64,000 nt of DNA from Spirochaetales bacterium (GTDB lineage Bacteria; Spirochaetota; Spirochaetia; SZUA-6). Shown here piece after piece: positions 1 through 10,422 of this stretch. Positions within the stretch are counted from its first letter, which is position 1. Each line of letters starts with the position of its first letter. Under the pieces are notes generated by a model. It made no database searches, had not been told where the DNA came from, and worked only from the letters and a program-made list of their open reading frames with translations. Location: assembly GCA_027021365.1 (NCBI GenBank), contig JALUUM010000027.1, forward strand, positions 248,001-312,000, read 5' to 3'. A program made the position numbers and the translations under genes.

Positions 1-1
1 G

Positions 2-55
2 GAAGACAGAAGAAAGGCCCGTTCCAAGTATGGAACGAAGAGACCTAAGGCTTGA
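2..55 (+). CDS. rpsL: 30S ribosomal protein S12, C-terminal end only
   Basis: Only the last 17 codons are in the window; the rest lies upstream of base 1. The reading frame ends RSKYGTKRPKA before TGA, which is the conserved basic tail of bacterial S12, a protein of the decoding centre. It is followed 12 bases later by rpsG, the normal str-operon order, which supports the call despite the short length. Confidence 0.9.
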   Translation, partial: EDRRKARSKYGTKRPKA

Positions 56-67
56 GGGGTATTTGAT

Positions 68-538
68 ATGCCAAGAAGAAGAGTCGTTCAGAAGAGAAAG
101 ATTGATCCGGATCCTCGTTACAGGAGTACCGTGGTTGCTAAATTTGTTACAAGAATGATGTTGCGGGGGAAAAAGAGTATTGCAAGAAAGATACTCTACG
201 ATGCTTTTGGCATAATCGAACAGAGAGTAAAGAAAGACCCCCTCGAGGTTTTTTTGAAGGCCTTGGAAAATGTGAAGCCGGTGGTCGAGGTTAAGTCCAG
301 GCGTGTGGGAGGATCTACCTATCAGGTTCCTGTTGAGATAAGAGAAAGCAGGAGAGATGCTCTTGCAATGCGCTGGATGATTCAGTTTGCAAGGCAGAGG
401 AGCGGTCATTCTATGAGTGAAAAGATAGCCGGTGAAATTATAGATGCTTACAATTCCACCGGTGCCACCTTCAAGAAAAAGGAGGACACTCACAGGATGG
501 CAGAGGCCAATAAGGCCTTCGCTCATTACAGATGGTGA
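68..538 (+). CDS. rpsG: 30S ribosomal protein S7
   Basis: 156 residues, the usual S7 length, with the typical start [12 protein letters not shown] and the internal [11 protein letters not shown] motif. S7 nucleates assembly of the 3' major domain (head) of 16S rRNA and lies near the E site. It sits between rpsL and fusA as in the str operon; in E. coli S7 is the autogenous repressor of this operon, but no such site is visible here. The ATG follows a GAGGGGT Shine-Dalgarno. Confidence 0.99.
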   Translation: MPRRRVVQKRKIDPDPRYRSTVVAKFVTRMMLRGKKSIARKILYDAFGIIEQRVKKDPLEVFLKALENVKPVVEVKSRRVGGSTYQVPVEIRESRRDALAMRWMIQFARQRSGHSMSEKIAGEIIDAYNSTGATFKKKEDTHRMAEANKAFAHYRW

Positions 539-548
539 AATCGTAAGA

Positions 549-2630
549 ATGGAGTTGCGATTTCCATTAAAGAGGATCCGTAATATTGGTATAATGGCCC
601 ACATCGATGCTGGGAAGACTACCACGACAGAGAGGATCCTCTACTATACAGGCAGAACACATAAGATTGGTGAAGTCCACGAAGGCGAAGCCGAAATGGA
701 CTGGATGGAACTGGAAAGGGAGCGGGGAATTACCATCACAGCCGCTGCTACTTTCTGTTCCTGGAAAGATCACCAGATCAATATAATTGATACACCTGGA
801 CACGTGGATTTCACGGTCGAGGTGGAACGTTCTTTGAGAGTTTTAGATGGTGCAATAGGGGTCTTCTGTGCTGTTGCAGGAGTAGAACCACAGAGTGAGA
901 CCGTATGGAAGCAGGCTAACAAATACGGGGTGCCGAGGCTCGTGTTCGTCAATAAGATGGACAGGGTTGGATCCAGATTCTACGAGGTAGTCGAGGAATT
1001 GAAGAGTCGCCTCGGTGCAAATGCTGTTCCCCTTCAGATTCCGATTGGAAAGGAAAGTTCTTTCGCCGGTGTTGTAGACCTGGTAAAGATGAGAGCTTTT
1101 GTCTGGAAAGATGAAGGACTTGGAACAAAGTACGAAGAACAGGATGTGCCTGCCGATATGATCGATCTTACCGAAAAGATGCGTGTTGAGCTGCTGGAGA
1201 AGCTCTCCGAACAGGATGACCTGTTCATGGAGGAGTATCTTGAGGGGATCAACGTCTCTGAAGGGAGAATAAAAGAGGTCTTGAGGGCGGCAACTATCAA
1301 GAATAAGATATTTCCCGTGCTCTGCGGTTCGGCGTTTAAGAACAAGGGGATTCAACTACTGCTCGATGCTGTGGTTGATTATCTTCCTTCGCCCGTGGAT
1401 ATACCTGCAATAACCGGAATAATTCCCAGTACGGGTGATTACATCGAGAGAAACCCAAGCGATGACGAACCCTTCTCTGCATTGGCATTCAAGATAATGA
1501 CAGACCCTTATGTCGGTAAATTGACATTCTTTCGAGTCTATTCAGGCTCGCTCCATGCAGGCAGTTATGTGTACAACTCGACTGCCGATAGGAGGGAACG
1601 GGTTTCGAGAATCTTGAGAATGCATGCTAACGACCGGGAGGAGATCAAAGAGGTGCATACCGGTGATATTGCAGCGCTCGTGGGTTTGAAGAAGACGACT
1701 ACGGGTGACACTCTATGTGATGAAAATCACCCGATCATACTCGAGTCGATGGTATTTCCGGAGCCGGTGGTCTCTATTGCGATTGAGCCCAAGACGAAGT
1801 CGGACCTCGACAAACTGATGGCGGCATTGAAGAAGCTTTCAGAGGAGGATCCGACATTCAAGGTGCGCTACGATGAGGAAACGGGACAAACGATAATATC
1901 CGGTATGGGTGAACTTCACCTGGAGGTGCTGGTGGAGCGTTTGTTCAGAGAGTTCAAAGTGGAGGCAAACGTGGGAAGGCCGGAGGTCGCTTACAGGGAA
2001 ACCATACGGGAGTCGGCCAAGGCTGAGGGCAAGTTCATAAAGCAGTCCGGTGGCAGGGGCCATTACGGTCACGTTGTCATGCAGTTTGAACCACTACCCC
2101 CGGGTACAGGTTTTCTCTTCGAGAGCAAGGTCGTCGGCGGAAGGGTGCCAAAGGAGTATATCCCGGCTGTACAGAAGGGAATCGAGGAATCGATGGAGAA
2201 CGGAGTTCTTGCCGGGTATCCGATGGTGGATTTCAGAGCGATCCTTCTTGACGGATCGTATCACGAGGTGGATTCAAGTGAAATGGCCTTCAAAGTCGCG
2301 GCATCCATGGCGTACAAGAACGGGCTCACAAAGGCTAAACCAACTATCCTGGAACCGATTATGGTCGTGGAGGTGAGCACTCCGGAGGAGTTTCTCGGTG
2401 AGGTAATCTCCAATTTCAGTGCTCGCATGGGACAGGTTGAGGGAATTGAAGATCGGTATGGTGGTAAGGTAGTCAAGGCATTGGTCCCTTTAAGATCGAT
2501 GTTCGGATACACTACGGCTCTTCGCTCGATGACGAAGGGGAGGGCTACCCATACCATGCAATTTTCACATTACCAGGCAGTCCCAAAATCGGTACAGGAA
2601 GAGATAGTAAACAAGGTCAGGGGAAATTGA
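549..2630 (+). CDS. fusA: translation elongation factor G
   Basis: GTPase that drives translocation of tRNA-mRNA on the ribosome. I start it at ATG 549 ([15 protein letters not shown]), 10 bases after the rpsG stop, although the frame stays open up to 444; the upstream part overlaps rpsG and has no EF-G similarity. The resulting 693 residues match the family. G1 is AHIDAGKTT (17-25), followed by RGITI, DTPGH and NKMD, and later the domain IV/V motifs including [12 protein letters not shown]. Spirochaetes often carry two EF-G paralogues of which only one translocates; this copy is in the str locus and keeps all G motifs, so it is probably the translocase. Confidence 0.98.
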   Translation: MELRFPLKRIRNIGIMAHIDAGKTTTTERILYYTGRTHKIGEVHEGEAEMDWMELERERGITITAAATFCSWKDHQINIIDTPGHVDFTVEVERSLRVLDGAIGVFCAVAGVEPQSETVWKQANKYGVPRLVFVNKMDRVGSRFYEVVEELKSRLGANAVPLQIPIGKESSFAGVVDLVKMRAFVWKDEGLGTKYEEQDVPADMIDLTEKMRVELLEKLSEQDDLFMEEYLEGINVSEGRIKEVLRAATIKNKIFPVLCGSAFKNKGIQLLLDAVVDYLPSPVDIPAITGIIPSTGDYIERNPSDDEPFSALAFKIMTDPYVGKLTFFRVYSGSLHAGSYVYNSTADRRERVSRILRMHANDREEIKEVHTGDIAALVGLKKTTTGDTLCDENHPIILESMVFPEPVVSIAIEPKTKSDLDKLMAALKKLSEEDPTFKVRYDEETGQTIISGMGELHLEVLVERLFREFKVEANVGRPEVAYRETIRESAKAEGKFIKQSGGRGHYGHVVMQFEPLPPGTGFLFESKVVGGRVPKEYIPAVQKGIEESMENGVLAGYPMVDFRAILLDGSYHEVDSSEMAFKVAASMAYKNGLTKAKPTILEPIMVVEVSTPEEFLGEVISNFSARMGQVEGIEDRYGGKVVKALVPLRSMFGYTTALRSMTKGRATHTMQFSHYQAVPKSVQEEIVNKVRGN

Positions 2631-2704
2631 TATTTTCCGGGCCTGAAGATAACAAAACAATTTGTTATATGTTTTGAACAGCGTTTCAAAGCAAGGAGGA
2701 AAAA

Positions 2705-3895
2705 ATGGCAAAGGCAAAGTTTGAAAGGACCAAGCCACACATCAATGTGGGAACTATTGGTCATGTTGATCATGGTAAGACAACTCTGACGGCTGCGATT
2801 ACGATGTACTGTGCTAAGAAGTTTGGCGACAAGGTTATGAAGTACGAGGATATTGATAATGCGCCAGAGGAAAAGACGAGAGGTATTACCATAAATACTC
2901 GACATGTTGAGTATCAGACGGAAAATCGTCACTATGCGCATGTCGATTGCCCGGGTCATGCTGACTACATAAAGAACATGATAACCGGTGCCGCGCAGAT
3001 GGACGGAGCTATTCTTGTTGTTTCAGCCCCGGATTCTGTAATGCCTCAGACTAGAGAGCATATACTTCTTGCTCGTCAGGTAGGTGTGCCATCGATTGTC
3101 GTCTATCTCAATAAGATAGATCAGGTTGACGACCCTGAATTGATAGAACTTGTCGAGGAAGAGATAAGAGACGTGCTGAAAGAGTACGAATTTCCGGGAG
3201 ACGAGATACCGATTGTTAAGGGTTCGGCACTGGAGGCTATGGAAAATCCGGATGATCCGGAAAAGCAGAAATCAATTGTTGAGCTTTTGAAGGTTATGGA
3301 TGAGTACATTCCTCTTCCCGAGAGGCCCATCGATAAACCTTTCCTCATGCCGATCGAGGATGTTTTCTCCATATCAGGTCGTGGAACCGTTGTTACCGGT
3401 AGAGTGGAAAGGGGAAAGATCAAGGTAGGTGAAGAGGTTGAAATTGTCGGTATAAGGCCAACGAGAAAAACAGTGGTAACTGGCGTTGAAATGTTCAACA
3501 AGATTCTCGACGAGGGTCTTGCCGGTGACAATATCGGAACACTCCTTAGGGGTGTGGAGAAGAACGAGGTCGAGAGAGGACAGGTCCTTGCAAAGCCCGG
3601 TTCCATCACACCACACAAGAAGTTCAAGAGTACCGTCTATATTCTTACAAAGGATGAGGGTGGTAGACACTCACCCTTCTTCACTGGTTACAGGCCCCAG
3701 TTCTATTTCAGAACGACTGATGTAACGGGCACTGTTACGCTTCCGGAAGACAAGCAGATGGTAATGCCCGGTGATACTGTTGAGCTGACGGTGGAGCTTA
3801 TTTCGACAATAGCCATTGAAAAGGGATTGCGATTTGCAATTCGTGAAGGTGGCAGAACCGTTGGTGCCGGTGCAGTTACAGAGATACTTGAATAA
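2705..3895 (+). CDS. tuf: translation elongation factor Tu
   Basis: 396 residues, exact family length. EF-Tu delivers aminoacyl-tRNA to the ribosome. GTPase motifs are [11 protein letters not shown] (about 19-29), [14 protein letters not shown] and NKIDQVDD; the C terminus [15 protein letters not shown] is typical. A strong Shine-Dalgarno (AAGGAGGAAAAA) precedes the ATG. The 74-base gap from fusA shows no convincing promoter, so tuf is probably cotranscribed with fusA. The gene is followed at once by a terminator-like hairpin, then rpsJ. Confidence 0.99.
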   Translation: MAKAKFERTKPHINVGTIGHVDHGKTTLTAAITMYCAKKFGDKVMKYEDIDNAPEEKTRGITINTRHVEYQTENRHYAHVDCPGHADYIKNMITGAAQMDGAILVVSAPDSVMPQTREHILLARQVGVPSIVVYLNKIDQVDDPELIELVEEEIRDVLKEYEFPGDEIPIVKGSALEAMENPDDPEKQKSIVELLKVMDEYIPLPERPIDKPFLMPIEDVFSISGRGTVVTGRVERGKIKVGEEVEIVGIRPTRKTVVTGVEMFNKILDEGLAGDNIGTLLRGVEKNEVERGQVLAKPGSITPHKKFKSTVYILTKDEGGRHSPFFTGYRPQFYFRTTDVTGTVTLPEDKQMVMPGDTVELTVELISTIAIEKGLRFAIREGGRTVGAGAVTEILE

Positions 3896-3898
3896 ATG

Positions 3899-3929
3899 AT
3901 GCTCCTGCCGAATGTGCAGGAGCATTTTT
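3899..3929 (+). terminator. rho-independent terminator or attenuator between tuf and rpsJ
   Basis: A perfect 10-bp inverted repeat, ATGCTCCTGC (3899-3908) and GCAGGAGCAT (3916-3925), with a 7-base loop, runs into TTTTT (3925-3929). It begins 3 bases after the tuf stop. The SD of rpsJ (TAGGAGC) starts right at its end. It would separate high-level tuf mRNA from the S10 genes, or act as a partial attenuator, since no obvious promoter lies between it and rpsJ. Confidence 0.85.
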
Positions 3930-3941
3930 AGGAGCAATCGA

Positions 3942-4250
3942 ATGACAGGGGACAGGATAAGAGTCAAATTACGAGGCTTTGATGTTGAGTTGATAGATCA
4001 GAGCGCTAAATCTATTGTTGAAACGGTATTGAAGGCAGGCTCAAAGGTTTCGGGACCGATTCCCTTACCTACAAGGATAAACAAGTTTACCGTTTTGCGT
4101 TCACCTCATGTAAATAAGAAGTCGAGGGAACAGTTCGAAATGAGAACCCATAAAAGGCTCATAGATATTATAGAACCTACAAAGGATGTTATGGATGCTC
4201 TGATGAAACTTGAATTGCCTGCCGGAGTTGATGTTGAAATTAAGCAGTGA
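3942..4250 (+). CDS. rpsJ: 30S ribosomal protein S10
   Basis: 102 residues, normal length. Start ATG 3942 ([19 protein letters not shown]) follows the SD TAGGAGC; the frame is open further upstream but only through the terminator hairpin. Contains the conserved [18 protein letters not shown] stretch. S10 is a head protein of the small subunit and, as NusE, a transcription antitermination partner of NusB; that second role could matter given the hairpin just upstream. First gene of the S10 cluster. Confidence 0.98.
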   Translation: MTGDRIRVKLRGFDVELIDQSAKSIVETVLKAGSKVSGPIPLPTRINKFTVLRSPHVNKKSREQFEMRTHKRLIDIIEPTKDVMDALMKLELPAGVDVEIKQ

Positions 4251-4260
4251 GGAAGGATTT

Positions 4261-4881
4261 ATGTTGGCTTTGATTGGAAGAAAGCTTGGAATGACACAGA
4301 TTTTTGATGAAAATGGAATTCTTACCCCTGTTACCGTTGTTCAGGTTGAACCCAATGTAGTGGTTGGACAGCGCACCATCGAGAAGAATGGTTACAGTGC
4401 CGTTATTCTAGGGGCACATGCAATGAAAAAGAGCAGGGTGAAGAAACCTTATGCAGGGCAGTTTCCCGATGGTATTGAACCGACGAGGTATCTCATGGAG
4501 GTAAGGGATTTCGAGAAGGATACTTCTGTCGGAGAAAAGCTGGGGGTGGAACTTTTCGAGGGCATTCGTTTTGTCGATGTAAAGGGAACTACAAAGGGTA
4601 AGGGCTATCAGGGTGTAATGAAACGTCATGGTTTCCGTGGTGGCAGAAAAACCCATGGTTCCAAATTCCACAGAGCGGGGGGTTCGACTGGTCAGGCAGC
4701 ATGGCCGTCAAAGGTACTCAAGGGTACAAAGATGGCGGGGAGAATGGGTGGAACCAGTGCCACTGTACAGAATCTTGAACTGGTACGGGTGGACAAGGAA
4801 AAACAGGTTTTGCTGATAAGGGGGGCTGTCCCTGGCAGAAACAAGGGCAAAGTCGTTGTGATGAAATCAAAGAAGAAATAG
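4261..4881 (+). CDS. rplC: 50S ribosomal protein L3
   Basis: 206 residues, usual length. ATG 4261 (MLALIGRKLGMTQIFDENG) after SD GAGGAAGGA; the open frame extends 17 codons upstream into rpsJ and is not used. L3 binds near the peptidyl transferase centre and starts 50S assembly. Conserved HGFRGGRKTHGSKFHRAGGS and GRMGG segments are present. Ten bases from rpsJ, ten before rplD. Confidence 0.98.
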   Translation: MLALIGRKLGMTQIFDENGILTPVTVVQVEPNVVVGQRTIEKNGYSAVILGAHAMKKSRVKKPYAGQFPDGIEPTRYLMEVRDFEKDTSVGEKLGVELFEGIRFVDVKGTTKGKGYQGVMKRHGFRGGRKTHGSKFHRAGGSTGQAAWPSKVLKGTKMAGRMGGTSATVQNLELVRVDKEKQVLLIRGAVPGRNKGKVVVMKSKKK

Positions 4882-4890
4882 AGGGTTTAC

Positions 4891-5514
4891 ATGAAAGCGC
4901 AGGTTTTGGGACTTGATGGAAAGAAAAAACGGGAAATTGAACTGTCTGATGAGGTTTTCGGCATAGAGATAAGCGAAGGCTCGATATACCATGCCATTAA
5001 GAATGAACTTGCAAATGCCAGGGTTGGTACTGCTTCTACCAAGGGAAGAAGTGAGGTGAAGGGTAGTGGTGCCAAACCGTGGAGGCAGAAAGGTACGGGA
5101 AGGGCAAGAGCCGGTCATAAGCGATCTCCCATCTGGGTCGGAGGAGGTACCGTATTTGGTCCTAAACCGAGAGATTTCAGTTACAAGCTTCCCAAGAAGA
5201 TCAAAAGGCTCGCAATGAAATCAATTCTTTCCCTGAAGGTGAAAGAGGAGAGGATGAAGATCGTTGAAGATTTCAAGGTGGAGAAAGGGAAGACTAAGGA
5301 GCTTATCAACATATTGAAGAATCTTGTACCCGAAGAACGAACGGTTCTTGTTCTTCATGAGGATGATACGCTTATAAAGAGATCGGGCAGAAATATTCCC
5401 TGGCTTGGTTTTCTTTCCTATAACAGGCTCAGAGCCCATGACCTGTTTTATTGCAAGCATCTTCTGGTGACGGAAAGTGCTGCGTTAAAGCTTAATGAGT
5501 TTTACGCTTCTTAG
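4891..5514 (+). CDS. rplD: 50S ribosomal protein L4
   Basis: 207 residues. L4 lines the exit tunnel; its extended loop is recognisable from KPWRQKGTGRARAG and SPIWVGGGTVFGPKPR. In E. coli L4 is the autogenous regulator of the S10 operon; no leader structure for that can be confirmed here. Follows rplC directly with SD AGAGGG. Confidence 0.98.
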   Translation: MKAQVLGLDGKKKREIELSDEVFGIEISEGSIYHAIKNELANARVGTASTKGRSEVKGSGAKPWRQKGTGRARAGHKRSPIWVGGGTVFGPKPRDFSYKLPKKIKRLAMKSILSLKVKEERMKIVEDFKVEKGKTKELINILKNLVPEERTVLVLHEDDTLIKRSGRNIPWLGFLSYNRLRAHDLFYCKHLLVTESAALKLNEFYAS

Positions 5515-5528
5515 AAGTGAGGTAAGAG

Positions 5529-5813
5529 ATGGATGCAGACAAGGTGATTATTGAACCGGTTGTTACTGAGAAGACAAATATTCTTAGAGAAGAACACAAG
5601 TATGCCTTTAAGGTGGATGCGCGTGCCAACAAGTTTCAGGTGATGAAGGCTTTGAATGAGCTTTTTGGTGTACACCCCGTAAAGTGTAACATTATGAAGG
5701 TAAAGGGGAAGCCTAAAAGGGTAAGGTACAAACTCGGATATACTTCCTCGTGGAAGAAGGCAATCGTCACGCTTCCGGCAAATGAAACGATAGAGATCTT
5801 TGAGGGTGCATAG
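5529..5813 (+). CDS. rplW: 50S ribosomal protein L23
   Basis: 94 residues. L23 sits at the tunnel exit and is the docking site for trigger factor and SRP. The motif VVTEKTNIL near the N terminus and VKCNIMKVKGKPKR in the middle are typical. Standard position between rplD and rplB, SD GAGGTAAGAG. Confidence 0.98.
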   Translation: MDADKVIIEPVVTEKTNILREEHKYAFKVDARANKFQVMKALNELFGVHPVKCNIMKVKGKPKRVRYKLGYTSSWKKAIVTLPANETIEIFEGA

Positions 5814-5822
5814 GAGTAGGTA

Positions 5823-6647
5823 ATGGGTATAAAGAAATTCAAGCCTATAACGGCAGGAAGTAGATTCAAAACGGGACTTACCTTCGAAGAGTTGACGAAG
5901 AAGAAACCCGAAAAATCTCTTGTTAGGGGAAAGAGTGAGAAGGCAGGTCGTGATACCTTCGGAAGAATCAGTGTGAGGAGAAGGGGTAGCGGGCACAAGA
6001 GACGCTACAGAATAATAGATTTCAGGAGAGACAAGATAGGCATACCGGGAAAGGTAGCAGCAATAGAGTACGATCCTAACAGGAGTGCAAATATAGCCCT
6101 CATAAACTATGTGGACGGTGAGAAGAGGTATATCATTGCACCGGAAGGCCTCTCTGTGGGGATGAAAGTGGAAAGTGGTCCTGATGCACCTTTCGAAATA
6201 GGGAATGCGTTACCCCTGGAAAAGATTCCCCTTGGAATGACGGTACACAATGTAGAACTTCAATACGGAAAGGGTGGACAGCTTGTGAGGGCGGCAGGTG
6301 CCGGTGCCTCGATAGTTGCCAAAGAAGGAGATTATGTCACCCTCAAACTTCCGTCGGGCGAAATGCGCATGGTTTACAAAAAATGCTTTGCAACTGTCGG
6401 AAGGGTAGGGAACGAAGAGTACATGAATGTTTCGCTGGGTAAGGCTGGAAGGGCCAGGTGGTTGGGAAGAAGACCCAAGGTGAGAGGTGTTGCGATGAAT
6501 CCCCACGACCATCCGCATGGTGGCGGTGAAGGAAAATCTTCCGGCGGGCGTCATCCGGTTTCACCGACAGGTTTGCCTACGAAGGGATACAAAACGAGAA
6601 AGAAGAGGAAACTCTCTGATAAATTCATAGTAAAGAGAAGGAAATAG
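5823..6647 (+). CDS. rplB: 50S ribosomal protein L2
   Basis: 274 residues, family length. L2 binds domain IV of 23S rRNA next to the peptidyl transferase centre. The C-terminal [16 protein letters not shown] contains the conserved histidine implicated in peptide bond formation; the tail [11 protein letters not shown] is typical. Starts 9 bases after rplW with SD TAGGAGTAGG. Confidence 0.99.
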   Translation: MGIKKFKPITAGSRFKTGLTFEELTKKKPEKSLVRGKSEKAGRDTFGRISVRRRGSGHKRRYRIIDFRRDKIGIPGKVAAIEYDPNRSANIALINYVDGEKRYIIAPEGLSVGMKVESGPDAPFEIGNALPLEKIPLGMTVHNVELQYGKGGQLVRAAGAGASIVAKEGDYVTLKLPSGEMRMVYKKCFATVGRVGNEEYMNVSLGKAGRARWLGRRPKVRGVAMNPHDHPHGGGEGKSSGGRHPVSPTGLPTKGYKTRKKRKLSDKFIVKRRK

Positions 6648-6656
6648 GAGCTAGCG

Positions 6657-6938
6657 GTGTCAAGATCTGTAAAAAAAGGTCCTTTTATTGCAAAGAGTCT
6701 GTACAAAAAAGTAGTGGAAATGAACAAAACCGGGGAGAGGAAAATGATAAAAACCTATTCCCGATGCTCCACTATCATACCGGAGATGGTTGGTTTCACC
6801 ATCTCTGTATACAACGGAAAGACATGGATACCCGTTTATATAACGGAAAATCTTGTTGGGCATAAGCTGGGGGAATTCTCTCCTACGAGATTGTTCAGGG
6901 GACATGCAGGTTCGGACAAGAAAGCATCGAGAAGATAG
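6657..6938 (+). CDS. rpsS: 30S ribosomal protein S19
   Basis: 93 residues, with a GTG start (SD AGGAG at 6646-6650). Typical [10 protein letters not shown] start and [18 protein letters not shown]-terminal motif. S19 is a head protein that pairs with S13 at the A-site finger. Standard rplB-rpsS-rplV order. Confidence 0.98.
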   Translation: MSRSVKKGPFIAKSLYKKVVEMNKTGERKMIKTYSRCSTIIPEMVGFTISVYNGKTWIPVYITENLVGHKLGEFSPTRLFRGHAGSDKKASRR

Positions 6939-6950
6939 GTGGATGGAACG

Positions 6951-7301
6951 ATGGTAGAAAAAACAGGATACAGGGCACATGCAAGATATTTAAGGATATC
7001 TGCATCGAAGGTACGCCGGGTTGCCGATATCGTAAGAAGGCGTCCATATACGGAGGCAGTTGCCATTCTTGATACTTTGCCACACAAGGGGGCAAGGTTG
7101 TTGAGAAAGGTGATAAAGTCTGCCGCTGCCAATGCTCTCTATACAAACAAGAAGCTGGACGAGGAAATGCTCTACATAAAGGAGCTCCAGGTAAACGAAG
7201 GCCCTACGATGAAGAGGGTATGGCCGAGAGCAAGGGGTCGAGCAGACAGGCTTTTAAAGAGAACTTGCCACATATTTGTGGTATTAGATGAAATACATTA
7301 G
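6951..7301 (+). CDS. rplV: 50S ribosomal protein L22
   Basis: 116 residues from ATG 6951 ([20 protein letters not shown]). The frame is open to a GTG at 6939, but AGGTGG at 6937-6942 is well placed as SD for the ATG, so I prefer the ATG. L22 lines the exit tunnel with its beta-hairpin; the conserved [17 protein letters not shown] segment is present. Confidence 0.97.
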   Translation: MVEKTGYRAHARYLRISASKVRRVADIVRRRPYTEAVAILDTLPHKGARLLRKVIKSAAANALYTNKKLDEEMLYIKELQVNEGPTMKRVWPRARGRADRLLKRTCHIFVVLDEIH

Positions 7302-7312
7302 AGAGGTTAGGT

Positions 7313-8014
7313 GTGGGACAGAAGGTTAATCCGATAGGTTTAAGGCTTGGGATAAACAAGACCTGGAAATCCAAGTGGTATGTTGATCCCAAGGAGTACG
7401 CTGAAACTTTACATGAGGATCTGCGCTTGAGAAAAGCGATTATGGAAGGTCCTTTTGCAAAGGGTGCTGATATTGCGGATATTGAAATCATAAGACACCC
7501 CCAGAGGGCGACCATTGTGATTCATACTGCAAGACCCGGTGTCGTAATAGGGGCAAAGGGGGCCAATATAGAGAAATTGGGTGCAATGCTTCAGAAGATT
7601 GCCGGGAAAAAGATTCAGCTGAAGATAAAGGAGATTAAAAGGCCCGAGATAAACGCCCAGCTCATAGCCGAGAATGTTGCAAGGCAGCTTAAGGCGAGGG
7701 CATCCTACAGGCGGGCTATGAAAATGGCCATAAGCAATGCAATGAAGGCAGGAATAGAAGGGATCAAGATAAAGATTGCCGGAAGGCTTGGCGGTGCTGA
7801 AATGGCACGACGAGAGGAGTACAAGGAAGGGAGAATACCGTTACATACCTTCCGTGCAGACATAGATTACGGTTTTGCGGAGGCTATTACCACATTTGGT
7901 TCCATTGGTGTGAAGGTGTGGGTATTCAATGGCGAATTGTACGGTAAAGAGAAGAAAGAGGATGCCGGAAAGCTGCTTAGAAAGAGAAGAACGATCTCGA
8001 CAGATAGGAGATAA
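7313..8014 (+). CDS. rpsC: 30S ribosomal protein S3
   Basis: 233 residues with a GTG start behind SD GAGAGGTTAG. Start [13 protein letters not shown] and the KH-type RNA-binding motif GAKG (80-83) are typical. S3 forms part of the mRNA entry pore and its helicase activity. Tail is Lys/Arg-rich. Standard position between rplV and rplP. Confidence 0.98.
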   Translation: MGQKVNPIGLRLGINKTWKSKWYVDPKEYAETLHEDLRLRKAIMEGPFAKGADIADIEIIRHPQRATIVIHTARPGVVIGAKGANIEKLGAMLQKIAGKKIQLKIKEIKRPEINAQLIAENVARQLKARASYRRAMKMAISNAMKAGIEGIKIKIAGRLGGAEMARREEYKEGRIPLHTFRADIDYGFAEAITTFGSIGVKVWVFNGELYGKEKKEDAGKLLRKRRTISTDRR

Positions 8015-8019
8015 CTGAT

Positions 8020-8436
8020 ATGTTGAGTCCAAAGAGAACCAAGTACAGAAAGACCCAGAGGGGAAGGATGTACGGAAAAGCCACCAAGGGTAACAAGATA
8101 TCCTTCGGGGATTTTGGTTTGGTGGCTTTAGAGAGGAAGTGGATTACAAACAGACAGATCGAGGCTGCAAGGGTTGCCATGACAAGGCATATCAAAAGAG
8201 GTGGAAAGGTCTGGATAAGGATATTTCCCGATAAACCTTATACAAAGAAACCGGCAGAAACGAGGATGGGTAAGGGAAAGGGAAATCCTGAATACTGGGT
8301 AGCAGTGGTTAAACCCGGGAGAGTGATGTTTGAAATTGCTGGCGTAGATGAAAAACTGGCTGAAGAGGCAATGAGACTTGCTGGTAGCAAGTTGCCTATA
8401 AAGACAAAATTCCTCGTTAGAAGGGGTTTGAGGTAG
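8020..8436 (+). CDS. rplP: 50S ribosomal protein L16
   Basis: 138 residues, family length. L16 organises the A-site region of the large subunit. Typical [19 protein letters not shown] start, [18 protein letters not shown] motif (with the arginine-hydroxylation region in other species) and KTKFLVRRG end. Five bases after rpsC. Confidence 0.98.
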   Translation: MLSPKRTKYRKTQRGRMYGKATKGNKISFGDFGLVALERKWITNRQIEAARVAMTRHIKRGGKVWIRIFPDKPYTKKPAETRMGKGKGNPEYWVAVVKPGRVMFEIAGVDEKLAEEAMRLAGSKLPIKTKFLVRRGLR

Positions 8437-8440
8437 AGCT

Positions 8441-8641
8441 ATGAAAGATTCATTCAATGATTTGACATATCCTGAGTTATTGAACAAGAGAGAAGAACTG
8501 AAGAAGCAGTACAGGGATCTTAGGTTCAACATGGTAATAGGCCATGTTGACAATCCTCTCCTCAAGAGGACTTTGAGAAGGAAAATAGCTCGGCTCAATA
8601 CTATTATACATGAGTATGAATTGGGAATCAGGAAGGCATAG
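8441..8641 (+). CDS. rpmC: 50S ribosomal protein L29
   Basis: 66 residues, two-helix protein at the tunnel exit next to L23. The signature LRRKIARLNTIIHE and the YPELLNKREELKKQYRDLRF helix are recognisable. Placed between rplP and rpsQ as usual, with only 4 bases from rplP. Confidence 0.97.
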   Translation: MKDSFNDLTYPELLNKREELKKQYRDLRFNMVIGHVDNPLLKRTLRRKIARLNTIIHEYELGIRKA

Positions 8642-8654
8642 ATAGGAGATTACA

Positions 8655-8927
8655 GTGGAAGAGAATCCTGTTGTTAAGAAGACAAATAAAAGAATGCTGA
8701 CGGGACGTGTGGTAAGCAACAAAATGGACAAGACGATTGTGGTTGCTATTGAACGTAGAAAACTTCACAAATTGTACAAGAAGTATGTTAAGCATACGAA
8801 GAAGGTCAAGGCACACGATCCTGAGAATCAGTGTAACATTGGTGACGTTGTTAGGATTATTGAATCCAGACCGCTTAGCAGAGAGAAGCGGTGGCGGCTT
8901 GTCGAGATAGTAGAGAGAGCAAAATAG
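8655..8927 (+). CDS. rpsQ: 30S ribosomal protein S17
   Basis: 90 residues with GTG start (SD ATAGGAGAT). S17 is a primary binder of the 16S 5' domain with an OB fold. Core motifs [18 protein letters not shown] and the [15 protein letters not shown] end are typical; a short extra N-terminal segment explains the slightly above-average length. Confidence 0.97.
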   Translation: MEENPVVKKTNKRMLTGRVVSNKMDKTIVVAIERRKLHKLYKKYVKHTKKVKAHDPENQCNIGDVVRIIESRPLSREKRWRLVEIVERAK

Positions 8928-8948
8928 TGAATACATTGGGGGAGCGCT

Positions 8949-9317
8949 ATGATTCAGATGAATACATACCTGAACGTTGCAGACAACAGTGGAGCTAAGC
9001 GGGTTCAATGCATAAAGGTACTCGGTGGTACGAGGAAGAAATATGCACGTATAGGAGACATAATCGTTGTGGCCGTTAAGGATGCATTGCCAAATGCTCC
9101 TATCAAGAAGGGAACCATTGAACGTGCAGTAGTTGTCAGAACGAGCAAAGAGTACAGAAGGCCAGACGGGACATATATCAGGTTTGACGACAATGCCTGT
9201 GTTATTATTGATCCGGGTAAAAACCCCAAAGGTAAGAGGATTTTCGGTCCTGTGGCGAGAGAGTTGAGGGAAAAGGATTACATGAAAATAATATCCCTTG
9301 CACCTGAGGTTTTATAG
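8949..9317 (+). CDS. rplN: 50S ribosomal protein L14
   Basis: 122 residues, exact family length. L14 forms intersubunit bridge B5/B8 with 16S helices and binds L19. Start [18 protein letters not shown] and end [15 protein letters not shown] are typical. SD GGGGGAGCG before ATG. Confidence 0.98.
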   Translation: MIQMNTYLNVADNSGAKRVQCIKVLGGTRKKYARIGDIIVVAVKDALPNAPIKKGTIERAVVVRTSKEYRRPDGTYIRFDDNACVIIDPGKNPKGKRIFGPVARELREKDYMKIISLAPEVL

Positions 9318-9327
9318 GAGATTGATG

Positions 9328-9657
9328 ATGGTCAAGAAGAAGCCAAAGATTAAGTACAAGATAAAGAAGAATGACACCGTGCAGGTTATTGCAGGAAAGA
9401 ACAAGGGAAAGAGCGGAAGAGTCTTGAGCGTGGACCGCAGGAAGGGAAGAGTTATCATCGAAGGGGTCAATATGGTGAAAAAGGCTATGAGACCCAAGGG
9501 GCAGAACCAGAAAGGCGGGATTACTGAAATCGAAGCACCGATTCATATTTCAAATGTTATGATTATCTGCAAGAAGTGTGGTCCAACGAGGATAGGAATA
9601 AGATTTGAAGGTGAAGAAAAAATAAGAGTATGTCGTAAGTGTGGAGAGCAACTATAA
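9328..9657 (+). CDS. rplX: 50S ribosomal protein L24
   Basis: 109 residues from ATG 9328 ([16 protein letters not shown]); an ATG directly before it (9325) and an open frame further upstream are alternatives, but SD AGGAG at 9316-9320 fits 9328. KOW motif around [18 protein letters not shown], and a C-terminal CKKCG...CRKCG pair able to bind zinc. L24 is an early 50S assembly initiator. Its TAA overlaps the next start (TAATG). Confidence 0.96.
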   Translation: MVKKKPKIKYKIKKNDTVQVIAGKNKGKSGRVLSVDRRKGRVIIEGVNMVKKAMRPKGQNQKGGITEIEAPIHISNVMIICKKCGPTRIGIRFEGEEKIRVCRKCGEQL

Positions 9658-10214
9658 TGGCAAAAGCGAAGTATATACCAACATTGAAAAAGCTTTACCG
9701 GGAAACCCTGATAGGTAAGTTAAAGGAGGAATTCAACTATTCCTCTGTTATGCAGGTTCCCAGACTCGAAAAGATTGTTGTAAGTACGGGAGTTGGAGAG
9801 GCAATTCAGAACAAGAAACTTCTCGATTCTGCAGTTACGGAGCTTACACAGATAACCGGTCTTAAAGCAGTCAAGACAAGGGCTAGAAAGTCCATTGCCG
9901 GCTTCAAATTGAGGGAAGGCATGGAAATAGGAGCAAAGGTAACTTTGAGAGGAGATTACATGTACGAATTCCTTGACCGTTTGATAAATGTTGCAATTCC
10001 TCGAATAAAGGATTTCAGGGGGGTTAACCCAAATGGCTTTGATGGTCATGGGAACTATTCCCTGGGTATAAACGAGCAAATCATATTTCCAGAGATAGAC
10101 TACGATAAAATTGAAAGGGTCAGTGGATTGAATGTAACAATCGTAACCACTGCCAAGACCGATCAGGAGGCCAAGAGTCTTCTGGCAGGTTTCGGAATGC
10201 CCTTCAGGAAATAA
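9657..10214 (+). CDS. rplE: 50S ribosomal protein L5
   Basis: 185 residues from ATG 9657, which shares its A with the rplX stop (TAATG), implying coupled translation. L5 carries 5S rRNA and contacts P-site tRNA. The motifs [24 protein letters not shown] (here [20 protein letters not shown]) and [13 protein letters not shown] are typical. Standard position before rpsN-type S14. Confidence 0.98.
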   Translation: MAKAKYIPTLKKLYRETLIGKLKEEFNYSSVMQVPRLEKIVVSTGVGEAIQNKKLLDSAVTELTQITGLKAVKTRARKSIAGFKLREGMEIGAKVTLRGDYMYEFLDRLINVAIPRIKDFRGVNPNGFDGHGNYSLGINEQIIFPEIDYDKIERVSGLNVTIVTTAKTDQEAKSLLAGFGMPFRK

Positions 10215-10226
10215 AACGGGGGAGTT

Positions 10227-10412
10227 ATGGCCAGAAAATCAATGATTGTAAAAGCACAGCGGAAACCCAAATATATGACTCGTAAGGTGAACAGATGCAA
10301 GATCTGTGGAAGGTCAAGGGGATATATGAGGAAATTTGAGATGTGCAGAATATGTTTTAGAAAATTAGCCAGTGAAGGTAAGATTCCTGGTGTAACTAAA
10401 TCAAGTTGGTAG
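10227..10412 (+). CDS. rpsZ: 30S ribosomal protein S14, zinc-binding type Z
   Basis: 61 residues, the short S14 form. Zinc knuckle CxxC-x12-CxxC at C24, C27, C40, C43. S14 is a late-binding head protein. Having the zinc form in the spc cluster means growth under zinc limitation would need a zinc-free paralogue elsewhere, not visible here. SD GGGGGAG before ATG. Confidence 0.98.
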   Translation: MARKSMIVKAQRKPKYMTRKVNRCKICGRSRGYMRKFEMCRICFRKLASEGKIPGVTKSSW

Positions 10413-10422
10413 GGAGAGAAAT

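Noticed and set aside
444..548. Upstream extension of fusA to ATG 444
   Set aside because: The extension lies inside rpsG, in another frame, and EF-G proteins begin near the [14 protein letters not shown] position.
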